27,573 bases of DNA, from the NCBI GenBank assembly GCA_964444805.1, contig CAYUIK010000067.1, positions 1 to 27,573 on the forward strand. The letters run 5' to 3'. Positions 7,900 to 15,757 of this stretch are shown here, piece by piece. Source of the stretch: RECG01 sp964444805 (GTDB taxonomy: Bacteria > Bacillota_I > Bacilli_A > Acholeplasmatales > Acholeplasmataceae). The notes under the pieces are model-generated. The model was not told the DNA's origin. It did not search any database and saw only the letters and a list, made by a program, of their open reading frames with translations. The stretch's first letter is position 1. Every line of letters begins with the position of its first letter. A program made the translations under genes and the position numbers.

Positions 7900-10269
7900 A
7901 TGAGCTGGACGTATACGCGACCACATATGAAATGGCGAATATTGAAAAATGATCTGAATCGAAACCGGTTGGTTTCAAGTATCTTGTTCGTATTTATTAT
8001 CTTTTCCACATTACTTGTTGCCGGGTCCGTCACGATCATCAGTCGTTTGACGGGATCCGTTGACAATCTGTTTGAAAAAGCCGATGCCTTGCATTTTCTG
8101 CAAATGCACTCCGGAGATATCGATCAGGATGAAATCGATCGGTTTGTTGTTGACAATGCGCTTGTGAAAAAACAACAATCGATCATGATGATCAATATCG
8201 AAGGCGAACATGTTTTCCTGACCGATGACGACATATCATTATCCGGAAGTGCGATTGACCTAGGTTTTGTCAGGCAAAGTGTCGGATTTGATTATTTGCT
8301 CGACTTGGACAATGAAATCATTCAAGTGGAAGACGGACAGATCGCCGTACCGATCCATTACATGACGACCTACGACCTCTCGGTAGGTGATCGTTTTCAC
8401 ATACGAGACGGGTCCTACGCCAAGACATTTGAGATTTCAACCTTTTTGCGAGACAGTCAGATGAATTCGACGCTTGCTTCGTCCAAAAGATTTCTCGTAA
8501 GCGAAAACGATCATGCCGACCTTGAAATGCATATCGGCAGCATCGAGTATCTGATCGAGTTTCAATTGACCGATATCACACGAATCAGTGAATTTGCAGC
8601 TCTTTATGTTGCGGCAGGTCTACCCTCGCAAGGACCGACGATCGAATATTCGCTCTTGCGGATGATCAACATGATCAGTGACGGAATCATGGCTGCAGTC
8701 ATCATTTTGGCGGGTGTTCTTCTGGTCCTGATTTCCATGTTATGCCTTCGTTTCGTCATTTTGGCGACTTTGGAAGAAGACATGCAAGAGATTGGCGTCA
8801 TGAAAGCGATCGGTGTTTCATATCGGGACATTCGAGAGCTCTATATCGTCAAGTATGTCGTTTTTGCCGGTATCGGATGTGCTTTCGGTTATGTGTTTTC
8901 TTTGTTCTTCAGTCATCTCTTCACTCGAAACATCACGCTATACATGGGCGCTACGGAACGATCGGTCGGGACTGTGATCTTTCCAATGATCGCGGTTGGT
9001 CTCGTATTCCTGCTGATTATGGCATATTGCAGAAAACTGGTCCGTTCGATTCGGAAAATAAGTGCGGTAGAAGCCATGTATCCGGAACGCATTCGTAAAG
9101 TGAAGAAAAAGAAATCATATGTTTCCATTAAGACATTTAGAAAAATGAATCACAATACCGGAATCGCTTTCCAGGACGTATTCGGCCGATTCAAGACATT
9201 CGTCTCTCTTCTGATCCTTTATATGACCTGTGTTGTTCTTATTATCATACCGATCAATTTGCTGAATACTTTGCAATCACCCGATTTCATTGAGTATATG
9301 GGCGTATCGCAAAGCGATATCCGCATCGATCTGCAACACCACGAGGACACATCCGATCTTTTATCGGATATTGCGATCAAGCTGGAAAACGATCATCGAG
9401 TTGATCAATGGTCCGCTTTTTCAACGTATAAGTTCAAACTTCAAACGGATGAGGAATCTTTTTTGTCAATCGATGTTGAAAACGGGGATTTCACGATCTT
9501 TCCGATCGAGTATCTGGATGGACAATATCCTTTGGAAGATGGGGAAATCGCACTTTCATATTTATGGGCTCAGGAATTGGGGTATCGTGTCGGTGATTCC
9601 TTGACGTTGCAGTTGCCGGATGAAACGTTGATCTCTTTGTCCGTAACAGGTATCTATCAGGATATTACCAATGGCGGAAAGACCGCCAAAGCGATCTTTC
9701 CAAATCTTGGTTTCGATCCCGTTCGTTCGATGGTCAACATCGACGTCGTTCATTCCAAGGACATTGTTCAGTTGCAAACGGATTACAAGGATGCGTTTGC
9801 CGATGCCAAGGTTACGGATACCAAGGATTATTTGAATCAGACATACGGTAGTATGATCGAACAGACCGAATTCGTTGTCATCCTGGCTGTGGCCATTTCA
9901 TCGGTCATGTTCCTTTTGATCGTCTCGCTATTCCTCAAATTGATGCTTGCCAAGGATATCGCGCAAAACGCAATTATGATGAGCCTTGGGTTTTCGAGAA
10001 GGGATATAAGACTTCAATACTTCAAACGGATTATCGGATTGTTATTCGTGGGGATTGGTTCAGGCATTGTCGTAGCGAACACGCTCGGACTGATCATCGT
10101 AAGAATGGTGTTTGAAACGATGGGTCTTCCCAAGTTGAGATTCGTCATCCATATCTTTCAAGTCTTTGTTGTGATACCGATTGTTTTGTTCGTCTTGTTG
10201 GGAATTGCGGCATGGATCGGAACGTTGTCCATTAAGAACATCAGTATTTCAACACTGAATGCGGAATAG
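7900..10269 (+). CDS. ABC transporter permease with two FtsX domains
   Basis: This 789-residue protein has a first membrane segment at about 25-48, a large extracytoplasmic domain (about 50-250), three segments with a classical FtsX loop (EIGVMKAIGVSYRDIREL, about 300-318), a further segment near 428-452, a second extracytoplasmic domain, and a C-terminal FtsX unit (about 655-785) with MSLGFSRRDIR. This is the MacB/BceB-like ABC3 permease arrangement and pairs with the ATPase that follows ten bases later. The purine-rich AAAAAGGGGAAG (7874-7884) sits some 16 bases from ATG 7900 but eight from a mini-ORF ATG CTC TCA TGA (7892-7903) whose stop overlaps this start. ATG 7927 is an alternative start. 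Confidence 0.88.
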   Translation: MSWTYTRPHMKWRILKNDLNRNRLVSSILFVFIIFSTLLVAGSVTIISRLTGSVDNLFEKADALHFLQMHSGDIDQDEIDRFVVDNALVKKQQSIMMINIEGEHVFLTDDDISLSGSAIDLGFVRQSVGFDYLLDLDNEIIQVEDGQIAVPIHYMTTYDLSVGDRFHIRDGSYAKTFEISTFLRDSQMNSTLASSKRFLVSENDHADLEMHIGSIEYLIEFQLTDITRISEFAALYVAAGLPSQGPTIEYSLLRMINMISDGIMAAVIILAGVLLVLISMLCLRFVILATLEEDMQEIGVMKAIGVSYRDIRELYIVKYVVFAGIGCAFGYVFSLFFSHLFTRNITLYMGATERSVGTVIFPMIAVGLVFLLIMAYCRKLVRSIRKISAVEAMYPERIRKVKKKKSYVSIKTFRKMNHNTGIAFQDVFGRFKTFVSLLILYMTCVVLIIIPINLLNTLQSPDFIEYMGVSQSDIRIDLQHHEDTSDLLSDIAIKLENDHRVDQWSAFSTYKFKLQTDEESFLSIDVENGDFTIFPIEYLDGQYPLEDGEIALSYLWAQELGYRVGDSLTLQLPDETLISLSVTGIYQDITNGGKTAKAIFPNLGFDPVRSMVNIDVVHSKDIVQLQTDYKDAFADAKVTDTKDYLNQTYGSMIEQTEFVVILAVAISSVMFLLIVSLFLKLMLAKDIAQNAIMMSLGFSRRDIRLQYFKRIIGLLFVGIGSGIVVANTLGLIIVRMVFETMGLPKLRFVIHIFQVFVVIPIVLFVLLGIAAWIGTLSIKNISISTLNAE

Positions 10270-10278
10270 GAGAAAAAA

Positions 10279-11043
10279 ATGAATACAATATTGAAGACGG
10301 ATCAAGTATGTAAGGACTATATCCATGGGACGCAAACCCAGCGGGTCCTGAAAAACGTGGACATTCAGATTCAACAAGGAGAATTCGTAACGATTATGGG
10401 AAGTTCGGGGAGCGGCAAGTCAACCCTGCTATACGCGATGAGCGGTATGGACCGTGTTACGAGTGGTCGTGTCATGATCAACGATCAGGAAATAACAACC
10501 ATGTCGGAAGAGGCTCTTGCAAGGCTTCGATTGACCGAGATGGGGTTTGTCTTTCAACAAAGCCATTTATTGAAAAACTTGAATATCGAAGACAATATTC
10601 TGCTGCCCGCATTCAAAGCCAAAATGATCGGACACGATCAAGTTATTGAGCGTGTCCGTCAGTTGATGCAAAAAATGGGAGTTGCCGAACTTTCCCAAAA
10701 CCGCATACACGAGGCATCAGGAGGGCAACTTCAGCGTGTTGGCATGTGTCGCGCACTGATCAATGATCCGAAAATACTGTTTGGGGATGAACCCACAGGA
10801 GCGTTGAATCTCAGTGCCACACTGGAAATTCTGGATTTGCTCGATGATGCTCATAAAGAGGGAACGACGATCGTTTTGGTGTCACATGATGCCCGTGTCG
10901 CTGCACGTAGTGAGCGTGTTCTGTTCATGGTTGACGGACAGATCGTCGATGAACTCGTTTTGGGCAGATATGACAAAACTGCCGAAAACGACAAGGACAG
11001 AGAGTTCAGACTGATCGAATGGTTGAAGAACAACTCTTTCTGA
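10279..11043 (+). CDS. ABC transporter ATP-binding protein, MacB/LolD type
   Basis: This 254-residue ATPase has Walker A GSSGSGKST (about 42-50), Q-loop in VFQQSH, signature ASGGQLQRVG (alanine in place of the usual leucine) and Walker B ILFGDEPTGALN, followed by the SHD H-loop. GDEPTGALN is characteristic of ATPases that drive FtsX-type permeases by mechanotransmission (MacB, LolD, BceA). The start follows TAGGAG at 10267-10272. It directly follows the 789-residue permease and should form its motor. Substrate candidates from the family are antimicrobial peptides, lipoproteins and lipid-linked precursors; none can be chosen from sequence. Confidence 0.92.
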   Translation: MNTILKTDQVCKDYIHGTQTQRVLKNVDIQIQQGEFVTIMGSSGSGKSTLLYAMSGMDRVTSGRVMINDQEITTMSEEALARLRLTEMGFVFQQSHLLKNLNIEDNILLPAFKAKMIGHDQVIERVRQLMQKMGVAELSQNRIHEASGGQLQRVGMCRALINDPKILFGDEPTGALNLSATLEILDLLDDAHKEGTTIVLVSHDARVAARSERVLFMVDGQIVDELVLGRYDKTAENDKDREFRLIEWLKNNSF

Positions 11044-11121
11044 TCCGATTGATGATTATCATCATTTCGCCTGACGAAGGTGTTCTCGTTTATAAAAACC
11101 AAGAGAAAGTGAAATGAAAAA

Positions 11122-11829
11122 ATGAAAAACAAAGCGATTCAAGAAACAAGACCGTTAGCGTATCTGCTTTTCGCCATGATCGCCTTCGGCTTTTTAGGCT
11201 TGGAATTCGGTGTTCTTTTTATTTCGAGAATCATCGACGGCAGAAGTCTGAATCAAGTCGGCAATTGGCCGATCCACTGGTATGGGGCGGTCGCCCATTG
11301 GATGATCACGATTGCCGTTTGGCTCATCGGTGTCTTCCTGATTACGTGGTGGGCCCGAAAGAAGAACGTCTTGGACCGATTGGTGAACTTCAGACAATCC
11401 AGAAAAGGGTATTACTTGGCGATGATTGCCGTTGTCCTTGTCGTGGTTTCCGCAGGCATACAGTTTTTAATCAGTGAACAGGCATTTCCCCAAGTCTATT
11501 CGGAATACAAGGGGTTTCTTAATATGTATGGCGAACAGGCGTTGATCGTTACCGTGTTTCAAGTGCTTTATTATGTCGTGGAGATGCTATTGGTCTTCAT
11601 CATGATCGTTTTGTTTCAAAGATTCGGGGAACTCGTATTCAAAAACAGATACATTCCTTATGGCAGTATCGGACTTATGTTGACATGGGGGATGATCCAT
11701 TTCGTTTCACATCCTGACGGTGCAGGATACGTAACGATATGGTCGTTGGTGCCGGGACTCATGTACATTTACGGCGAAAAGCGATTCATACCGGTGTATC
11801 TTCTACTGGTTCTCGGGTTCATTCTCTAG
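11122..11829 (+). CDS. Membrane protein, CPBP-like with missing motif 1
   Basis: This 235-residue integral membrane protein has about six segments (15-37, 57-77, 97-117, 142-165, 180-197, 205-218/223-235). The C-terminal half follows the CPBP pattern loosely: a glutamate in YYVVEMLL (E154), then FQRFGE (165-170), then TWGMIHF with H193. The EExxxR motif is absent, so proteolytic activity is doubtful. It is therefore described as CPBP-like only by weak resemblance and by its position after the CPBP/ABC genes. ATG 11122 overlaps the stop of a mini-ORF ATG AAA AAA TGA (11114-11125) and lacks a clear Shine-Dalgarno sequence. The 3' end lies 44 bases before the hydrolase start. Confidence 0.6.
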   Translation: MKNKAIQETRPLAYLLFAMIAFGFLGLEFGVLFISRIIDGRSLNQVGNWPIHWYGAVAHWMITIAVWLIGVFLITWWARKKNVLDRLVNFRQSRKGYYLAMIAVVLVVVSAGIQFLISEQAFPQVYSEYKGFLNMYGEQALIVTVFQVLYYVVEMLLVFIMIVLFQRFGELVFKNRYIPYGSIGLMLTWGMIHFVSHPDGAGYVTIWSLVPGLMYIYGEKRFIPVYLLLVLGFIL

Positions 11830-11873
11830 ATGGTCAGATCCGATGTGAGTCGGGTGTCGTTGACGAAAGGACG

Positions 11874-13139
11874 GTGACCGGATTGATCGTATGGATCGGT
11901 TTGTTTGTTTTGGAAATCGGTTTGTTCGTTTTCGCATATCGTTCGAGATCTTTCGAATACGTGCGTATTCGAAATGTGAGAATCGCGACGTTCATTCTTC
12001 TTCTCGTTCTTGGTATTTTCGGTATCATCACGTGGTCGTTTCGTTATTATGGGCTATTCGTTCTAATCCTATCCATGATCTTGGTCACACAGATGAAAGT
12101 GTTGAAAGATCAAAAAGAATCCAAATCCTACACGGTCAAGAGACATATGAAAAAAACGGTCATGGTCATCCTGCTGTTCGGGTTGGTCATGGTGCCGGCG
12201 GTCGTATTTCCCGACTACGAGCCATTAGCTGCAACCGGACCCTATACGGTTGAGACGAGTTCTTACGTCTTTGAAGATTCGAATCGGAGGGAAACATTTT
12301 CGGATCAAAAGGATTATCGTCAAGTCGGCGTAAGCGCCTGGTTTCCGGACAATGAAAACGAAATCTATCCTCTCATCGTCTTCTCGCATGGAGGCATAAG
12401 TCTCGTTACGAGCAATGAATCGTTGTTCTTGGAGTTGGCGAGTCACGGATATATCGTTTTTTCAATCGGTCACCCTTACCACAGCATCACAACAAAAAAC
12501 GCAAACGGAAACAACGTTTGGATCGACAAAGGATACATGAACGAGTTGAACCGGGAAAACGCAAGAGAAAATCCGAACGACAGTCACGAACTGTATCAAA
12601 AATGGATGGACCTTCGAACCGGCGATCTCGACTTCATCATCGAGCGCACGCAACGAAACGTACGTGATGATCCGGACCTTTTCAAACGGATCGACAGGGA
12701 AAGAATCGGTGTCATCGGACATTCTCTCGGTGGTTCGGCAGCGCTCTGTCTCGGAAGAAACAGAAACGATGTCCAGGCGATTATCGCACTGGAATCACCT
12801 TATCTGTGCGATATTTCAGGCGTTATCGATAAAGCGTTCGTTTTTGATGATGCAGCATATCCCGTTCCGGTCCTCAATATCTATTCGGACAGCACGTGGC
12901 ATTTTCTTTCCGCCTTTCCCCAATACGGACAAAACCATGTCATGCTGAATGACCCCGAGTCCGTCGTCTTCAATCTTCATATCGATGGTACCGGACATTT
13001 CTCATTGACGGATCTGTCTTTGACAAGTCCGCTGATGACGCGCATGCTCAACGGATTTCCGGCAACAAGACATTCAAAGGAAGTATTGAAGATCATCAAC
13101 GAAGAGAGTCTGGCATTTCTTGATCTTCATCTGAAATAA
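11874..13139 (+). CDS. Membrane-anchored alpha/beta hydrolase, PAF-acetylhydrolase-like
   Basis: The N-terminal 120 residues hold about four transmembrane segments. The rest is an alpha/beta hydrolase resembling the platelet-activating-factor acetylhydrolase/dienelactone hydrolase group. It has YPLIVFSHGG (oxyanion region), LASHGYIVFSIGHPYHS, the nucleophile elbow GHSLGG with Ser284, a likely acid at VLNIYSD and a histidine in HIDGTGHFSLTD. The catalytic domain is expected outside the membrane. Likely chemistry is ester hydrolysis, perhaps of lipids, but the substrate is unknown. GTG 11874 is chosen because AAAGGA (11866-11871) precedes it; a longer frame from upstream overlaps the previous gene and gives an N-terminus unlike membrane proteins. 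A terminator follows directly. Confidence 0.82.
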   Translation: MTGLIVWIGLFVLEIGLFVFAYRSRSFEYVRIRNVRIATFILLLVLGIFGIITWSFRYYGLFVLILSMILVTQMKVLKDQKESKSYTVKRHMKKTVMVILLFGLVMVPAVVFPDYEPLAATGPYTVETSSYVFEDSNRRETFSDQKDYRQVGVSAWFPDNENEIYPLIVFSHGGISLVTSNESLFLELASHGYIVFSIGHPYHSITTKNANGNNVWIDKGYMNELNRENARENPNDSHELYQKWMDLRTGDLDFIIERTQRNVRDDPDLFKRIDRERIGVIGHSLGGSAALCLGRNRNDVQAIIALESPYLCDISGVIDKAFVFDDAAYPVPVLNIYSDSTWHFLSAFPQYGQNHVMLNDPESVVFNLHIDGTGHFSLTDLSLTSPLMTRMLNGFPATRHSKEVLKIINEESLAFLDLHLK

Positions 13140-13140
13140 C

Positions 13141-13191
13141 AAAAACACATGGATGCCCGTCTCATGCATTCCTGGTTCCAAGTGTTTTTTT
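13141..13191 (+). terminator. Rho-independent terminator after the hydrolase gene
   Basis: AACACATGG (13144-13152) pairs with CCAAGTGTT with one mismatch, an ATGC/GCAT helix lies in the loop, and the outer arm runs into seven T residues. It begins two bases after the stop codon. Confidence 0.7.
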
Positions 13192-13294
13192 CAAAGTGTA
13201 TCACGATAAACGTTATCGTCATAAAGCACACATGATTGATCTTGATCGAAGTCATGATTTCCTTGGCAGCAGGATTTACCATATCGAAAACAAA

Positions 13295-13319
13295 ATCCCT
13301 TGATCAAGGGATCTTTTTT
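13295..13319. terminator. Bidirectional terminator
   Basis: The perfect palindrome ATCCCTTGATCAAGGGAT (13295-13312) is followed by CTTTTTT on the plus strand and by TTTGTTTT on the minus strand. It sits between the convergent hydrolase and small membrane protein genes and can serve both. Confidence 0.85.
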
Positions 13320-13386
13320 ATGATATGCCGTTGTATAAAGTTGTATGACGCTGTTGTATAATATGTGATATGCCCTGTGAAATGAC

Positions 13387-13782
13387 TCACTCTTCGGCGA
13401 ATACGGATAAGCCGTAATTGATCAGATTCAGTCCGAATATGCTGACTAGAACCAGGGGAAATACGTTTTCTTCGATACGGAAATCGCCGGAAACGAGGAT
13501 CATAAGGAGAACCAGAACCAAAGGTATGCCGTAAAGCAGGACGGATACGATGGAATTCCTTCGTTCGTGATAGGGAGAACGGTATTGACCGATGGCAACC
13601 AAGATCAGAATCAGGAAATAGATCATTTGCAGGATTCCGCTTCCGATTTCTTTAAATCCGGGATACTTGCCGATCTGATAGAAGAAATAGGCGTAGAACA
13701 TGAAAAAATGAACGATGGCCAAAACGGAACCGATGAAGTAATATGTTTTACGTCTCACTTTGTCCTTGTTCCATCCTTTCAT
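13387..13782 (-). CDS. Small four-helix membrane protein, unknown function
   Basis: This 131-residue protein has a basic N-terminus (MKGWNKDKVRRK) and four predicted transmembrane segments (about 14-36, 45-64, 79-97 and 108-126). No family is recognised. It begins five bases after the stop of the upstream lipoprotein gene and has no Shine-Dalgarno sequence of its own, the nearest GAGGA being inside that gene. It is probably translated by coupling from the same mRNA, and the two products may work together at the membrane. A repeat cluster lies just after its stop and the bidirectional terminator ends the transcript. Confidence 0.75.
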   Translation of the reverse strand: MKGWNKDKVRRKTYYFIGSVLAIVHFFMFYAYFFYQIGKYPGFKEIGSGILQMIYFLILILVAIGQYRSPYHERRNSIVSVLLYGIPLVLVLLMILVSGDFRIEENVFPLVLVSIFGLNLINYGLSVFAEE

Positions 13783-13787
13783 AAAAA

Positions 13788-14591
13788 TCAGACAACATCC
13801 TCTTGAATGGGATGAATGTATCGCTCGGGCGTCGTTTCATTCGCCATGGTCACGTAAAGGGTGTCTTCTATGACAAAGACGCGATAGATGGTATAATCGT
13901 CGTCTCCGGTTATCCATAAAGGCGTATGACTTGGGCTCTCGTTCGTTTCAGATCGGTCGGTTCTTCCTGTGAAAATCCATACGAAGGCACTATCCAGATC
14001 GAGAGCTGGATTGAAGTCCGGGTTCAGGTGTGCGAAATGAGTCGTATCGATCGTCGCGAAACAACTTCGCTGCAAGATGCGATCGATCAGGTTTGGTTCG
14101 GGCGTGATGGTTGGAGCGTGCTTGTATTGAAACCGGAATTGAAACGTGTCGAAATCGATCAGAAGCGGCTCAGCGAGTTCGAGAGAAAACAAATAGTCTT
14201 TCATGGCCTCGCGCGTGTATTCGTAAGGATAGTCGATCATGATGACGGCGTTTTCGAGTTGTGTTTCGGATTTGACCTCTCGGACGGAAAAGGCGAGACG
14301 ATCGCCCAGATCGGTCTTCACGTAGGAAACGATCAGCCAGGCCTGTTCGCACCGGTTGACATGACGGGCATTTTCAAGTTGTTTTTCCATATCCTTCGTC
14401 AGGTGGGAAAATCTCACGTTCTCATAATTCGGATCGATCCGTGCGGATGCGTATACGTCGAGTACGTCCACCTGATACTTGCTTTCGATTGCCCAGATCA
14501 TATCGACACCGATGGCCTCCCCCTGACAGGAAACAAGCGATGATGCCAATCCGAACATCAGCCATAGGATAAACCATCTCTTCAATGTCAT
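13788..14591 (-). CDS. Lipoprotein of unknown function
   Basis: This 267-residue predicted lipoprotein has a positively charged start (MTLKRW), a hydrophobic core and the lipobox LVSC with Cys22 as the lipid attachment site. The mature part is acidic and rich in aromatic residues and beta-like segments; no domain is recognised. GGAG lies six bases before the ATG. The gene has its own promoter and heads a two-gene operon with the four-helix membrane protein. It should be anchored on the outer face of the cytoplasmic membrane. Confidence 0.78.
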   Translation of the reverse strand: MTLKRWFILWLMFGLASSLVSCQGEAIGVDMIWAIESKYQVDVLDVYASARIDPNYENVRFSHLTKDMEKQLENARHVNRCEQAWLIVSYVKTDLGDRLAFSVREVKSETQLENAVIMIDYPYEYTREAMKDYLFSLELAEPLLIDFDTFQFRFQYKHAPTITPEPNLIDRILQRSCFATIDTTHFAHLNPDFNPALDLDSAFVWIFTGRTDRSETNESPSHTPLWITGDDDYTIYRVFVIEDTLYVTMANETTPERYIHPIQEDVV

Positions 14592-14650
14592 ATGGATCTC
14601 CGTTTTTATTGTATTTTTTTAGAACATGCATCAGAATCAGGAACACATGT

Positions 14651-14679
14651 ATTATACATGGTTTTTTTTCGGGAAACAA
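14651..14679 (-). promoter_or_regulatory. Promoter of the lipoprotein operon
   Basis: On the minus strand, TTGTTT (14674-14679) and a perfect TATAAT (14651-14656) are 17 bases apart. The -10 lies within the 15-base palindrome CATGTATTATACATG (14646-14660), which could be an operator. Confidence 0.75.
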
Positions 14680-14746
14680 GATGTGCTCGCTCGATTGACA
14701 TCGCTCGATTAACCGTTTCCGTCCGTTTTCATTCATAAAGCAGACG

Positions 14747-14755
14747 TGCTATAAT
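14747..14755 (+). promoter_or_regulatory. Extended -10 promoter of the P-loop NTPase gene
   Basis: TGC TATAAT (14747-14755) is an extended -10; no good -35 is seen. It lies 52 bases before the ATG and is divergent from the lipoprotein promoter, about 95 bases away. Confidence 0.6.
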
Positions 14756-14806
14756 AGCTGTAAAACGCCAAAGCGATCGTGAACAAAAAAGCAAAGGAGT
14801 AATACC

Positions 14807-15655
14807 ATGTCCAAAGTATATATCATAGAAGGTTTGCCGGGGAGCGGGAAATCGACTTATTCAAGGCGATTGGAAACATATCTGAAGTCCACGGGAAAAC
14901 GCGTCAAACGCTACAGTGAAGGGGATTTGCATCCCGTCGATCTGGCATGGATCGCGGTTACGGACGAGAAAACCTTTGATAACCTGTGCGAGTCGTTTTC
15001 GGATCAGAAGGAAGAAATTCTTTCGAACACGAAACGAGTCGGTGATCGGTATTATACCGCCTACACCAAGATCGGCATATCGGATGCGAACCACAATCCG
15101 CATCAGGCGTTTGCCGCACACAGTATTTACAAGACCAGGGATTTGAAGACGTTCTTCGCGGCACACATGGACTTGTGGGAAACCTTTGGCAGAACGCATC
15201 AACCGGATACGATCTACGTTTTCGAGTGCGTATTCCTGCAAAACCACATCAATCAGTTGATCGCTTCCTTCAACGTGGACTTTGAAGAGATGGTCTCTTA
15301 TTTTGATACGCTGATCAAGACGCTCGATCGCCTTGATCCGGTTATTCTCTATATCGACCAAAAACATATCGAGAAAACCTTGCAAAGGCTCGTCGAAGAA
15401 AGACGAAGTCCGGATCACACCTTGTACAAGGACTGGATTGACCAGGTTCTCGACTATATGGAAACACTGCCTTACGCCAAAGAACGCGATTACGTTGGAT
15501 ACGACGGCTTGATCCGTTACTTCAAGGATCGGCGAAAACATGAACGCGCCGTTTTGGACAAAATCAGCTGCAAGCATCACGTGATCACGCTCGATGGAGA
15601 CTATGAAGCCGTATTCACGGAAATGAAGGCTCTGATCGAGCGCGATGAGTGTTGA
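14807..15655 (+). CDS. P-loop NTPase/kinase-like protein, unassigned
   Basis: This 282-residue soluble protein has an N-terminal Walker A GLPGSGKST (9-17) preceded by a hydrophobic strand, as in small-molecule kinases of the AAA_33/thymidylate-kinase-like type. The segment TIYVFECVFLQNHINQL (about 136-152) is in the place of a Walker B/lid region; a second strand reads VILYIDQKHIEKTL. No substrate motif is recognised. The start is firm: AAGGAG (14794-14799) lies seven bases from the ATG. It appears monocistronic, with the OsmC gene behind its own promoter. The function is predicted only to the level of ATP/GTP-dependent phosphotransfer. Confidence 0.8.
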   Translation: MSKVYIIEGLPGSGKSTYSRRLETYLKSTGKRVKRYSEGDLHPVDLAWIAVTDEKTFDNLCESFSDQKEEILSNTKRVGDRYYTAYTKIGISDANHNPHQAFAAHSIYKTRDLKTFFAAHMDLWETFGRTHQPDTIYVFECVFLQNHINQLIASFNVDFEEMVSYFDTLIKTLDRLDPVILYIDQKHIEKTLQRLVEERRSPDHTLYKDWIDQVLDYMETLPYAKERDYVGYDGLIRYFKDRRKHERAVLDKISCKHHVITLDGDYEAVFTEMKALIERDEC

Positions 15656-15677
15656 AGTCGACCTCAAGGGTCTATTA

Positions 15678-15686
15678 TGGTAAAAT
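15678..15686 (+). promoter_or_regulatory. Extended -10 promoter of the OsmC gene
   Basis: TGG TAAAAT (15678-15686) forms an extended -10 about 70 bases before the OsmC start. The -35 region is poor. Confidence 0.45.
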
Positions 15687-15757
15687 CAACGTAATATGGC
15701 TTCAAATGAAGAACTGACATGAATCCATGGATAGAGATGAGAAAAGAGGTAAAAAAA

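Noticed and set aside
13926..14543. A 205-codon plus-strand frame opposite the lipoprotein gene.
   Set aside because: The minus-strand gene has a lipobox, Shine-Dalgarno sequence and consensus promoter; the plus-strand frame has none of these.
14861..15667. A 268-codon open frame on the minus strand opposite the P-loop NTPase gene.
   Set aside because: It is the antisense shadow of a gene with a clear Walker A, ribosome binding site and promoter; the antisense product has no recognisable motif or start signal.
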